Positions 1 through 10,269 of a DNA stretch of 64,000 nt are shown in pieces. Location: NCBI GenBank assembly GCA_017311185.1, contig JAESUZ010001506.1, positions 1,302,001 to 1,366,000 on the forward strand. The letters run 5' to 3'. How positions within the stretch are numbered: position 1 is the stretch's first letter; every line of letters begins with the position of its first letter. The position numbers and the translations under genes are program-made. The stretch is from Proteles cristata cristata. Its lineage: Eukaryota > Chordata > Mammalia > Carnivora > Hyaenidae. The notes under the pieces are model-generated. The model had not been told where the DNA came from. It saw only the letters and a program-made list of their open reading frames with translations, and ran no database searches.

Positions 1-2
1 TG

Positions 3-179
3 GATCTTCATAGCAATAAATCTGAAAGATGGAAGTGGAAAAGGAATGCCCAAAAGTTAAAAGCACAACTTGAGGTGCAACGCTGGGAAACAAAGCCAGC
101 CAAGGGCCAAGGAAATCTGACAATGGCAGAAGTTGAACTGGCCCAAGAGAGGAGTGACCAATTATATGAGCAATTAAGT
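3..179 (+). pseudogene. Coiled-coil-like reading-frame fragment at left edge (exon or retropseudogene)
   Basis: This frame is open from the window edge to a TGA at 177-179, about 58 codons. The product is charged and rich in K, E and Q, with stretches such as KLKAQLEVQRWE and ELAQERSDQLYEQL that look like coiled coil. After the stop the same frame continues with SLELLQLRHSE up to a GTGAGT donor-like site near 216. It could be the end of an exon whose start lies outside the window, or a decayed retrocopy with one stop. I do not recognise the parent protein. The protein-like look is seen; the origin is inference. Confidence 0.25.
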
Positions 180-370
180 CAGTGAGGCTATAGCCTTGAG
201 CTTCTCCAGCTGAGGCACAGTGAGTAGCAAACCACACAAAGGACTTAGCCTTAGCTGTGAAAGAAAGACAGCCTGGTTTTTCCTGGTGCCTTTGCACTGA
301 CACTGGGGCTCAGTTGTTGTTTCTGTTGTAATCATGGGGCCACACACTACCCCTATGATGGCAAGGGATA

Positions 371-680
371 ATTTAGGAATCTTGAGGGTCAGGCAGATGC
401 AGGTTCAATTTCTAGATCTGCCATAGCATTAACTTTGAGCAAATTCTTCTGTTCATTCATTCAATCAACAGATATTTATTTAAGGATCTAGTATGTGTTA
501 AAGATTCTTCTAGGCACTGGGGATACAGCAAAAGGCAAAAGCTCTTGCCTTCACAGAGCCTAGCAAATTCTTTGACCCTCAGTTTGCTCATCTACAAAAT
601 GAGAATAATATACCTACCATTATAGGTAGTTGAAATGAGGAATATAAAGCACCTAGCACAGAATGATATGCTTCACATAA
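371..680 (+). mobile_element. MIR SINE, split by an L2 fragment
   Basis: This is an ancient tRNA-derived mammalian SINE. The conserved core (CCTCAGTTTGCTCATC, then a block like AAATGAGAATAATA) is at about 579-610, followed by the TAGTTGAAATGAGGA block. It is interrupted at 449-561 by an L2-like piece. Confidence 0.75.
449..561 (-). mobile_element. L2 3' end inserted in the MIR
   Basis: It shows the reverse complement of the L2 3' end: TTCATTCATTCAATCAACAG, then CTAGGCACTGGGGATACAGC. It is flanked by an 11-bp direct repeat, AGCAAATTCTT, at 438-448 and 562-572. That is what a target-site duplication made on entry into the MIR would look like. Confidence 0.7.
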
Positions 681-719
681 GAGAGCTAACTTAGCTACAA
701 CTTCCAACTAGAGTGTAAA

Positions 720-815
720 CTCCAAATGAAGAACTATCTCTGGTTCACCTCTATACCCCACAGTACCTATCATATAGTAGATGCTCAATGAGTATTTCAC
801 AAATCAATGAATGAG
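720..815 (+). mobile_element. L2 LINE 3' end
   Basis: It matches the typical L2 3' terminus: a TGTAAACTCC block, CCCACAGTACCTATCATATA and then GATGCTCAATGAGTATTT, ending in an AATGAATGAG-type tail. Confidence 0.65.
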
Positions 816-910
816 TATTCAGTCAATAGTAGCCATTATAATGGTAACCAATAATCATTATTCTTCCCCAAGCCACTGAGGTTCTATGACCTAAAAAAGC
901 AACAGGGCAT

Positions 911-1108
911 GGGGTACCTAGGCGGCTCAGTCAGCTGAGCTTCCAACTCTTGATTTAGCTCAGGTAATGATCCCAGGGTCCTCGGATCGAGCCCCATGTC
1001 AGGCTCTGCGTTGAGCATGGAGCCTGCTTAAGATTCTTTTTCTTTCTCCCTCTGCCCCTCTCCCTTGCTCACTCTCTAGCTTTCTCTCTCTCTCTCTCTG
1101 AAAAGAAA
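911..1108 (+). mobile_element. Carnivore tRNA-Lys SINE (older copy)
   Basis: It begins GGGGTACCTAGGCGGCTCAG, has a B-box-like GGATCGAGCCCC near 984, a CT-rich 3' part and an A-rich tail. The target-site duplication is imperfect: AAAAAAGCAACAGGGCAT at 893-910 and AAAAAAGTAACAAGGCAT at 1109-1126, which fits an older insertion. Confidence 0.92.
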
Positions 1109-1368
1109 AAAAAAGTAACAAGGCATTAAATTAAAGCCTTTTTTTAAGACAAGTAAGGTACACTGCCCAATATATCTTCAGACTTCTTTTTACATAAAAG
1201 AGAATGTTACTAAACATAAGTATTCCAATTCAAGAAACCTATTAGTACAGAGACTGGTGTAGGCAGCTGAGATAGATGCCTGCTCACTGCTTTCTTAACC
1301 ACAAAGTAAGGACAAGTTGGCCAGGTTTCAGGTTGATCCAGAAGACACTTAAAAAGTAAAGTTAAATG

Positions 1369-1490
1369 AGGTGCCTGGCTGGCTCAGTCGGTGGAGCATG
1401 TGACTCTTGATCTTGGAGTCTCGGTTCAAGCCTCATGTCATATATAGAGATTACTTTAAAATAAAATCTTGCAAAAAATGAAATAAATGA
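1369..1490 (+). mobile_element. Carnivore SINE, internally deleted old copy
   Basis: The 5' tRNA-related half is clear (GTGCCTGGCTGGCTCAGTCG, then GGTTCAAGCCTCATG). The element then jumps almost directly to an A-rich tail, so most of the CT-rich 3' half is missing. Confidence 0.8.
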
Positions 1491-4440
1491 ATTTTGGCAT
1501 TTGTACTAAAAGATCATCTATCATAAAGGTTAAGCTTTAAAAAGAGTGCCACACCAACAAACAATCACAAAATCTCAAGGGCTTAAAACAAGGAAGGTTT
1601 ATTTCTTGGTCTCATTATACATCCAATGCCAGTTGCTCATTTAGTGACTAAGGGAATCAGGCAAATGAAGGCTCCATCTCAACACTCGCTTCCATGACCA
1701 TCACAGCAGAAGCAAGCACTTTATGGTCTCACACTGGAAATTAAATATTCTAGCATAGAAGCAACACTAGTCACTCCCAACATACACCTGGAAGGAGAGA
1801 AAAGTATCTAAGATGAACACAATCTTTACCAAAGGTGATGCTAAGGCCAACAAGCTGTGGAATAATAAAAGGCTTTGTTAAAGAGGATTCTCCAATAAAA
1901 CAACTGGAGAGCTCTAAGGTTCTCAAGTCCTAGACCTCAGAGGGTGTATTTTAGAGCATTGGCCTTAACATGAAGACATCGCACGCAAACAACACAAACC
2001 TAGTCTCTGAATTTTCAGAGTAACTCTGGTTTTTTTTCTATAACTATACTGAGGGACCAGATAAGCTTTTATTTAGGAAACACACACACAAAAAGTTTCT
2101 ACAGCTGAAAAACATTAGAAAAACCTCTAATGTAAACCAAATTCTTTGTATTACAGATTTTAAAATGGGGGGGGGGGAGTAGGAGACCTAGGAAGTTACA
2201 ATGACCCCACCCCACCCCCAGGAAAGATCCAGAATGTTTACCAGATGTAAAAATAAGTCCATTGACAGATTTGTTGTATGGCTACACCACCCTCTGGCCT
2301 TACCCCTCATCTCTGCTCTCTTTAACTGGCACAATAGAGCCAGACCCAGACCAAAATCATGTCACACGATAAATGGTATGGACAATAAGTAGTCCCCACC
2401 CTGCTGCACTAAATAATGATTCACATCCCATTAGCAATTCTCTACATTACTCATTCTCTACTTCCTGGCAAATGTGAAGCCATTAGTAGATGTTAACACT
2501 AACCTTCAGGACACTTTCGTTTTATTCTCAGAAGACTACAGGTTACCAGCCAGCTAGGATGTGTGTTCACTCAATTCCATTCTCTTCTCATGTTCCCAGC
2601 TTTGCTTCGTGCCCAGCTTTTCCTCCACCTTCATTCACACTAAAGCACTTGGTGCCACATACTTAAGCCTCAATGGTCTTCTCACCTCCAATCTTTCTTT
2701 TTCAAATCATCTTATAACTCTCTACCCCATGAAATAAAAGTCAAAGTTTTCAACCCGGAATGCAGTTACCTCAATTTTACTCCAACCTATTTTTCCAACA
2801 TTATCTCTGCTGTAGTACTGATCCTGCTGAGCCAAAGGCAAGATGATGGGCCTAGAAGTCAAAATGACATAGTAATAAATCCTAGATCTTGTACACGTTC
2901 CTTAATCTGAGTGTCAATGTTCTCACCTATAAAATAGGTATGATGGCATCTACTTTGAGAGACTCTTGAGAGAGTGTAACAATGAGGATTATGTTTGACT
3001 ATAAGCCACAAACAGTGGCTTGCAAGTAAGGAGGTAATTTGTTTTGTGCAATAAGGAGTATAGGAGAAGCCAGTCTAGGCTGGTACAATGGCTCAACGAC
3101 ATCATCAGGATCAAGATCCTTCCAGGTTCCATTTTTATGGAACTGTCATTAAAACCATGGAACCAGTAAAAAATGGTGCTGCCATTTTTAGTATCTTTAT
3201 TGCTGTAGTTGGATGCTGCCCTTTCAGGCACTGCACCTATGTCCCCAAGGGCAAGAAGCAGGAAGGGACCAAAGCTGTTGCAGTAGACTAGCTATGTGTG
3301 TCCTCCTCACTGAGCTTTTAGGAAAACTCTCATCCAACAATATTCACTTATATCATTATAAAACCTGAGTTTCATAGCCACCCTAGGCTGTAAGAGAGTC
3401 TTGGAAAGTGAGATGGGCATACTTCCATCTCAAAATTGAGGTTCTTTTAGTTAGAAAGGAGAGAATGAATATTGGATAGGCAATCCGTAATGTTCATCCC
3501 AATGTTAAATTATATATTTTAGGTACAGTGCTAAGCACAGTAGTTAACAGGTCAATAAACACTGAGCTGTACTTATTGCTCCTATAAATAATTACTGTTT
3601 TATTATTATTCACCTATCTTACCCTCAGAACAAATGGAATAGCTCATTATATCTAGATGTTCTCCTTACATTTCTACTCTATATGTATCTATATGCTCTA
3701 TGTGTATCTCCAACACCATCTCTGCTTCAAGGTCCAGGAAAATGCCATTTCACCCAAGAAGTCTTTCTTGACACCTACCCCTAATAATAAGTTCTATGGT
3801 GGCAGAACCCACATCAGACAATAACTCCTATGTTCATTACTCCATTGAGCATTAGTCTCTTGGAATACAGTAGGCTCTAATAAACAGTGCCTTGATAATT
3901 TAAGTAATTCATATACATATTCATACACACATTTACAGTTAGTCCTCTAGAATCAAACATGGTATATTCCTGTAATGTTAAAGTTAAACATTAGGTTTAT
4001 ATGTCATAAAGCTAGTTGTGGGAGAGAGAGGATGAAGACTGTATTCCCCAAGAATAAGAAGAAAAAAATTCTCTAAAACACCTTACTTTTTATATGCTGT
4101 GGGAGTTCAGATTATAGTTCACTAAATATTCCCTCCTCTACTGGGAACAGTCTACTTTTACCCTTGGATGTTGATCTTCACCATGTGACATGCTATGCCA
4201 AAAGCGTTGTTAGTGAAGATGACATTTGCTTGTGTAGTTTGACTTGGCTATCAAATCCAGTTACCTGTCACAAGAGCGGTATGCCTTAAGTAGCTGCCAT
4301 CCCTTCCACTTGGGCTGCAGAACACATGGGGAACAGACCAGAACCCAACATGTAGCCTACAGGAGAGCCACCCCAGGAACCCAGCCTAGATCAACCAAAT
4401 CACAGTCAGCTTAAAAATTCAGGAGTGTGAGAATTAATAC
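1491..4440. other. Mostly unique AT-rich DNA with old repeat remnants
   Basis: I see no convincing gene. About 1,560-1,720 and 2,995-3,290 resemble degraded interspersed repeats of the kind that reads 'cacaaaatctcaagggcttaa' and 'GGCTGGTACAATGGCTCAACG', and 4,130-4,400 also looks repeat-derived. I cannot name the families. There is a G run at about 2,167-2,175. Further exons of the candidate minus-strand gene could be hidden here; I looked for in-phase exons and found none I would defend. Confidence 0.4.
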
Positions 4441-4684
4441 CTGTTGCCGTAAATCAAGCTTTGATACAGAGCACAAGTTGACTATTATAACTTCTATCAA
4501 TTGATATATTTTAGCATTTCTTACATATTGATTCATTTTGTTCCTTTTCTTCACATAAGAAAGAACGGTCTGAAGAATATCTGTCTTTGGTACATCCAAT
4601 GATGTGTGCCTTTGGATCAACTGTTTTAGATTTATGAGACCTACATTCCCACTAATATCAGTGTTTTTCCATTTGTTTATTTTC
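4441..4684 (-). CDS. Candidate exon 3 of an unrecognised minus-strand gene
   Basis: On the minus strand a pyrimidine-rich acceptor (CTTTCCTTATTTTAG) ends at 4,685. A donor, CAACAG followed by GTATTA, begins at 4,440. The 244 bp between them are one base plus 81 open codons, so the exon enters in phase 2 and leaves in phase 0. The product looks helical and basic, with segments such as NLKQLIQRHTSLDVPKTDI and SYVKKRNKMNQYVRNAK. It joins in frame to candidate exon 2 only through that exon's outer donor. The open frame continues into the intron on both sides, so chance in AT-rich DNA cannot be excluded. I do not recognise the protein. Confidence 0.4.
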
Positions 4685-6095
4685 CTAAAATAAGGAAAGT
4701 CACAATAAACCAAGGAATAATATAAACATTGCTGAAACTGAACTGTTGGCTGGCAAGTAGATCTCCCATATAACAGCCAAAATGTTAACTTCTTAGCTGA
4801 TAAAAGGGATTTAAGGGTGTCTGCAGTAAAACAAACAAAAATGTAGATTATACAAACTCAATCTCACCAAAGTCAAAGACTATCTGCTGAGGTGAATTTA
4901 TGGATTCCATTCATTTAAACCCATATTTGAGGATATCTGTTTTGGCAAACCATGACCAGTGAGTTTTACCAAAGGGAAGACATTGATAAGGTTTAAGTCT
5001 TGTGGCCTTTCCAATATAATAAAATAAGAGGGCCATACTATTTTAATAGAATAATTTAAAATACAATTATATTTACTCACTAATGAAAAAGAATCTCTTT
5101 GTAAGTGAAAGAGAGAATAAAATTTCAATCCCTTAGCAAACGGGGGGAAAAAAGCCAACTGAATGATAAGGTCATGTTTTCAACCAATACCTATTCACAA
5201 CTCCAACTGGAAATTTAAGGTATCAATAAAAATAGAAGAGTGTGGATTTTGTTTTGTTTTACCTTCTTTTAAATAATCATCATTACATTTGGAACCAAAT
5301 TTCCACTCAGCCAAAGCTGACCTACCAGAAATATATAAAACATGAAGTTACTAAATTTGCCTATTGGTGGAAGTGATGGCTTTCGGAATGGCAAACAACA
5401 TAGGACAATGCAAGAACCATTAACACTGCAATGGACTCTTAACTGAACAGGCCCTATGTATGCTGGGAGCGTCTACTTCATTTCAGAACAGACACATACA
5501 GCGGCACAATCCAAATTTGAATTCAAGGCCATAGCCAAGGTCACAGGCTCAGGGTCAGAGAAACCTACACTCAAGTGATCACTCTTACACTAAACTGTGA
5601 CAAGATACAAACATCCTTTTAGCTTCTTTATTTATAATTTGGTGGCAATAATTACATCTACCTCATAGGAGCTCAAAGTTTTAAAAAAGATAATGTGTGT
5701 AAAATACAATCACAAAGTGCTAGCATATGCAATAGCAATAATAATAGTAATAATAATAACACTATCTTAACAAACCTGGCTCCTACATGAAAACCACCCT
5801 AATCAGTGTACTCTGACTCACCATCTGTTCATGAAACACTGAATGTATATTCACATCCAGACACAGCTTCTATTAAGGTATCTTACAGCTCTCTGATCAA
5901 CTAGTAATTTTTCTAGTGAATTCAGGAAAAGGGCACTGAAAAAAATAAGGCTTTCACTTATAGAGAATTGAGCCCACACTCCCTCCACCCATGAAAATCT
6001 TGCTGGTGAAACCATGCTTCCATCACCATCCACACATCACCCTCCCAAACTGTGCAAGGCTTTTATTAAAGCACAGAGGCAGACAGACAAGATGG
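4685..6095 (-). other. Candidate intron 2, no feature recognised
   Basis: Between candidate exons 3 and 2 the DNA is AT-rich and unique-looking. There is a short GTAATAATAATAAC-type simple stretch near 5,746-5,760. I see no clear SINE or LINE and no other exon with good signals at both ends. Confidence 0.3.
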
Positions 6096-6129
6096 CTCAC
6101 CTTGAAAGCAAACTCACCTTAAAAGCAAA
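6096..6129 (-). repeat. 17-bp tandem duplication carrying two splice donors
   Basis: Plus-strand 6,096-6,112 and 6,113-6,129 are the same 17-mer with one mismatch. Read on the minus strand, each copy contains AAG followed by GTGAG. The inner copy is AAG|GTGAGT, ending at 6,118; the outer is AAG|GTGAGC, ending at 6,101. The two potential donors are 17 nt apart, so choosing between them changes the reading frame. Confidence 0.85.
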
Positions 6130-6240
6130 CTCTTCTACTCTCCAGAAATGATCTGGCTTGACCCCACTGCCACCTCCAAACTGACAGCCAAACTCTATAA
6201 GTGAGGAAGGCAAGCCCTCACTTCCAGAAGTTGAGTTACA
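6101..6240 (-). CDS. Candidate exon 2 of an unrecognised minus-strand gene
   Basis: The minus-strand acceptor is CTTTAGTTTTTGACAG, ending at 6,241. From 6,240 the frame TGT AAC TCA is open to either donor of the tandem duplication. The peptide includes LIEFGCQFGGGSGVKPDHF and WRVEEFAFK, which looks like a real protein: glycine-rich loop, mixed polar and aromatic residues. The 140-bp form using the outer donor ends two bases into a codon and joins candidate exon 3 in frame. The 123-bp form using the inner donor would run into a stop nine codons into exon 3. An in-frame TGA just upstream of the acceptor means the frame needs a splice to begin. Family unknown. Confidence 0.4.
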
Positions 6241-6711
6241 CTGTCAAAAACTAAAGGAATCCCTTCCATTCATGGTCATTCTAATAAGGCATGCGTGTCT
6301 GCTTCAAAAATATCTTATAAACCCATTAATAGAGGCAAGAGCTAAGTACAATATACTGAGAAACAATGTGACTTTACAAGGACAGGAGTGACCATAGGAG
6401 ACAAAGCGCCACACCCTTTTTCCAGATAGCTCAACGGTAAAAGGTGTCTCTTATAAAGAAGTCTGCAATTCTAGAGAAATAGGTGGACACTTCTAACCCC
6501 CAACACCCACCCTCCAACACCACTGCATTATTTTTTACACAGATCATTTTCATTTTTAAGCCAATGGCCTGAGCATCCCCAACTACTACAACTAGCGAGG
6601 GGAGGAAGGGGGCGAGAAGAAACAAATACAAGTCAAGCATACTTGCTTCTAAGCCCATTTTCGAAGAGTTTCCTTCCCGCTTGTCTGCCTCTCACAGCTG
6701 GAGCCTCATAC

Positions 6712-6774
6712 CTGGTGGAAACCAATGGTTAAGTAAAACCACTGATTTAAAAAGCCAACCAGGAAACTAACCAT
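6712..6774 (-). CDS. Candidate alternative first coding exon (21 codons)
   Basis: On the minus strand an ATG at 6,774 (purine at -3, G at +4) opens 21 codons, starting MVSFLVGFLNQW, that end in phase 0 at a good donor, CCACCAG followed by GTATGAG. It could join candidate exon 2 in phase. An inverted CCAAT box (ATTGG on the plus strand, 6,810-6,814) lies about 40 bp upstream of the ATG, closer than usual. The first residues are hydrophobic, so it could be a short membrane or signal segment. A frame this short is common by chance. Confidence 0.22.
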
Positions 6775-7263
<489 letters not shown>

Positions 7264-7943
7264 CAACCTTCTAAGTATCCCTTGTCTTGTATAATTCGGA
7301 GATGGGGAGGCGAGAAAAAGAATGCCGTTCAGTTTAATTTCACAGCGTATTCGTTTTCATACACTGCCACCCTCTACCCCTCCCCAGTAAAGCCGGCTTC
7401 ATTTTCCCTGACACGGATTTTTTTTTTTTTAACACGCTCCCCTCGGAGCCCACCAAGGCAGCCAGGCACTCTACCCCCCTTGGGCTGGAGCTCCACCTTT
7501 CTCCACTTTGTTCCGCTTGGGGTTCCCCCAGACCCTTGCCCCTGCGCACACCCCACCCCTAGAGGCAAGGGGGGAAAGCCAGGCGAAAGAGGGGAGCTAG
7601 AGAGAAGAAAGGCGATGGCAGTGAGGGTGGCTGCCGGAGAGGGACTGCGGGAGGTGGCCGGGGCCGCCGGGGCGAGCGAGCGGCGCCCGCGCGCCAGTGC
7701 AAGCCGTGCACTTGTTCCAATCCCGGGGTTTCTACATCAAGGCAAATCCGCCCTTAGGCCGCCCTATCGTTTCCCCCGCCCCAGAAAGCCCCCGTGGAGG
7801 CGGATGGTTCACCCCTCGGTTCCCCGTGATAACGCATTGCAGCTCCCCACTAGTGAGGGGGACCCCGCACGAGGGATGCCCGGCATGGGCGCCCCGAGGG
7901 AGCCGGGTGCCCAGCGGCCCCGGCCCCGGCGTCGACGTCTCAC

Positions 7944-7976
7944 CTTTCCGATGCTCGCCCCGGGGCCGTCCCACAT
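7944..7976 (-). CDS. Candidate exon 1 coding part, from the CpG island
   Basis: On the minus strand an ATG at 7,976 starts MWDGPGASIGK (11 codons) and ends in phase 0 at a strong donor, GGAAAG followed by GTGAGA. An in-frame TAA three codons upstream marks this as the first possible ATG in the frame. Joined to candidate exons 2 and 3, the frame stays open for 139 codons. The transcription start is not visible; the 5' UTR would lie in 7,977 to about 8,300. The ATG context is only moderate, so the exon could be non-coding with translation starting elsewhere. Confidence 0.33.
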
Positions 7977-8282
7977 GGATTTTTACAACCTCACGTCGCC
8001 CTGGCCCCGGGCGGCCGGGAGGAGCTGGAGCCGGCGCCGGAGCCGGAGCCCGAGCCCGAACGAGCAGAAGCGGGAGGAGGAGGTGGAGGAGGAGCGGGCG
8101 GGTAGGGAGGGACGGCACGGCTCGGAGAGCCGGGGCCGGGCGCGGGGCCAGGCGGGGCTGACGGCCGAGGGGGCGGCACCCGCCGCAGTCCCGAGACGCG
8201 CGCTCGCGAGGCGCTGCCAGGGCTGCGCTCCGCCGGGTCCCCCGCCCGGCCTCTCCGCGAGCTCGCCGGCTTGCCACGGCCC

Positions 8283-8305
8283 TGACTCACATTCCCAGCA
8301 TTCCC
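8283..8305 (+). promoter_or_regulatory. AP-1 site abutting two TEAD-like sites
   Basis: TGACTCA (8,283-8,289) is an exact AP-1 consensus. It is followed at once by CATTCCC (8,290-8,296) and, two bases later, a second CATTCCC (8,299-8,305), which match the TEAD (MCAT) core CATTCC. Joint AP-1 and TEAD sites are known at YAP/TAZ-responsive elements. Occupancy here is inference. Confidence 0.5.
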
Positions 8306-8579
8306 GAGGAACCGCTGGGGGCGGGGGGCTGGGCTGGGACGCGGGCGCCTCCGCGGGGGGCAGCAGAGAGCCCGGCCCCGGGTGGCGGGGGTCTTCGAAG
8401 CGCCTCCTCCCGGGAGGCCGTCTCCACGCACCTGGTCCTCCTTCTCCTCTCCCCGACGCCCCTTCCCAGGTACCCCCCTTCAAAAGCTGCCAGGCACCCC
8501 TGGGACTAGTCAAGTGGCTTTGGCGACAGGGGCAGGGATGGCATTTGGTAGAAGAGATTGCAACTGTCTTTTAAGTTAA

Positions 8580-9468
8580 GCTTGGGGGGGTGGGCAGGGT
8601 CGAGGTTCCCATGCCCTGGCACCCTATTAACTTAATCTTCTTTAGGAAGGTGAAGGGATTTCATAAGATTTTTACGTTCTTGTTCTCCTAAGAAGAGAGA
8701 AGGGAAGATGTAAAAGGAAGCAAGAAAAATCATCATCATCTTCATCGTCAACATCATACTTGCCATTCATTGCATCCCTTCTCTGTGCCCTGCAATGTGT
8801 GTGCATCGTCCCACTTAAGGTAGAGGGATGGCATCTGAGTTCATTCATACACACATACACACACCTCAAGATAAACTGCAGCAGGAGTTGGATGTGTTTT
8901 TCATTGGAGAAAGCTTCCAGCCAACAAGTCTGAAGCCCCAGCCACTACCATTTTGTATTAGGGAGGGGACTCCAAACCTCACTGGAATCTCCAGATTTGG
9001 TCTCTCACTGAGTAGTCAATTTGCAGTGATTTCCATTTCCTTTCTGTCCTGATGAGTCTGCTGCCAGCTGTTTCAGTGGCCAGATCTAAATGTTTCCTGC
9101 TGGGAAGCTTGGGCAAATGAAGCTAAATCCATCCATGGGATGTCTAGATGAGCAGAGGTATGGAATCAGCATAATGACTATGGATGACTCCTTCCTTCCT
9201 CCTACGATGGGAATTCAAATATTAAATGGAGGAAGTAGGCTTTATCCAAATACCCTGTTCCTTAAGCCTTCCTTTTACACCTCTGGTGTTTATAGTTTTT
9301 CACGGACTCATGTTCCCTGAATGATTGTTGCCCTTACCGCTTTCTTTCTATCAGTCACAAGAAATCCACACTCATTTGATTGGCCCAGATGCTCCAAGCT
9401 GAAACCAAGCTACCCCTGTTGTGTTTAGTATCCTATGTACCTCCTTGACAGCCTCTGCTAAAAGGCAT
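8580..9468. other. Unique flank of the CpG island
   Basis: There are no repeats I recognise beyond a short ATCATC-type stretch near 8,730 and an ACAC-rich patch near 8,850. No splice-bounded exon stands out on either strand. It may contain proximal regulatory sequence. Confidence 0.3.
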
Positions 9469-9490
9469 GGTAGGTAGGTAGGTAGATAGG

Positions 9491-9551
<61 letters not shown>
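9469..9551 (+). repeat. GGTA/GATA tetranucleotide microsatellite
   Basis: About four TAGG units pass into about 16 near-perfect TAGA units. The compound structure suggests a length-variable locus. Confidence 0.97.
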
Positions 9552-9552
<1 letters not shown>

Positions 9553-9599
9553 TACCTTGTTGAGAGTCCTTTGAGAGATCCTAAAATCCCTTATCTTTT

Positions 9600-9765
9600 G
9601 AAATATGACCAATATTTATTGACTATCTCCTATGCGCACCACTCACATTTTTTCTACTACTCTCACAAAAACTCTGTAAGATGTTTCTGTCTTTCAGAAA
9701 AGTCAGATAACATACCCAGGTGAGAATACATTTAAATCTATACCTAAAACTCACGATTCTTGACC
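9600..9765 (-). mobile_element. MIR SINE
   Basis: It has the reverse-strand MIR layout: a TATTTATTGACTATCTCCTATG start, an ACTCTGTAAGATG core and a CATACCCAGGTGAGAA block. Divergence is high. Confidence 0.6.
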
Positions 9766-10057
9766 ACCCATTCTCTTTTCCTTTGATTCATGATTAAACA
9801 GGAATCATTGGACTTCATAGGGACAACTTCTTATTTATATGCCTACATACATTTTTCCCCCAGAGAGAAGATCTATGGTTCTCAACAGATTTCTTTCACA
9901 TTGGATCCTTGAAAAAGTTAAGAATAATCACTTTAAATAGAAAGCAATTTTATGTAGCAAAACAAGAACTGGAAGTTTTAGGAATCTTAGATTGTCTTTA
10001 TCCTCTCTGGGACTTAGTTTTTTCTTATCTAAAAAATTTAAAAAGTGACCTAAAGGA

Positions 10058-10257
10058 TTTTTTTAATGTATACTTATTTTGAACAAGAGAGAGCATGAGT
10101 CAGGAGGGGCAGAGAGGGAGGAGAGAGAGAATCCCAAGCAGGCTCTTCACTGTTAGGGCAGAGCCTGACATGGCCCTGGAACTTACAAACGGTGAGATCA
10201 TGACCTGAGCCAAAATCAAGACTAGACGGTTAACTGGCTGAGCCACCAAGGTGCCCT
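10058..10257 (-). mobile_element. Feline SINE (minus)
   Basis: It reads GAGAGAGAGAATCCCAAGCAG, GTGAGATCATGACCTGAGCC and ends GAGCCACCAAGGTGCCC. A perfect 12-bp target-site duplication, TGACCTAAAGGA, lies at 10,046-10,057 and 10,258-10,269. Confidence 0.95.
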
Positions 10258-10269
10258 TGACCTAAAGGA

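Larger units (their letters stand above)
7590..8470. promoter_or_regulatory. CpG island promoter
   Basis: This interval is GC-rich with dense CpGs, in sharp contrast to the AT-rich surroundings. It has several GC boxes (for example GGGCGG near 8,098 and 8,170) and imperfect GCCGGA repeats at 8,022-8,060. There is no TATA box, as usual for a broad CpG-island promoter. The best spliced frame leaves it on the minus strand (donor at 7,943), so the main gene probably runs leftward. A plus-strand transcript cannot be excluded, but I saw no strong plus-strand donor. Confidence 0.85.

Noticed and set aside
7732..8513. Several 146-181 codon minus-strand frames in the CpG island
   Set aside because: They overlap one another in different frames and are R/P/G/A-rich, as expected from GC-rich 5' UTR DNA. 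None has coding character beyond composition.
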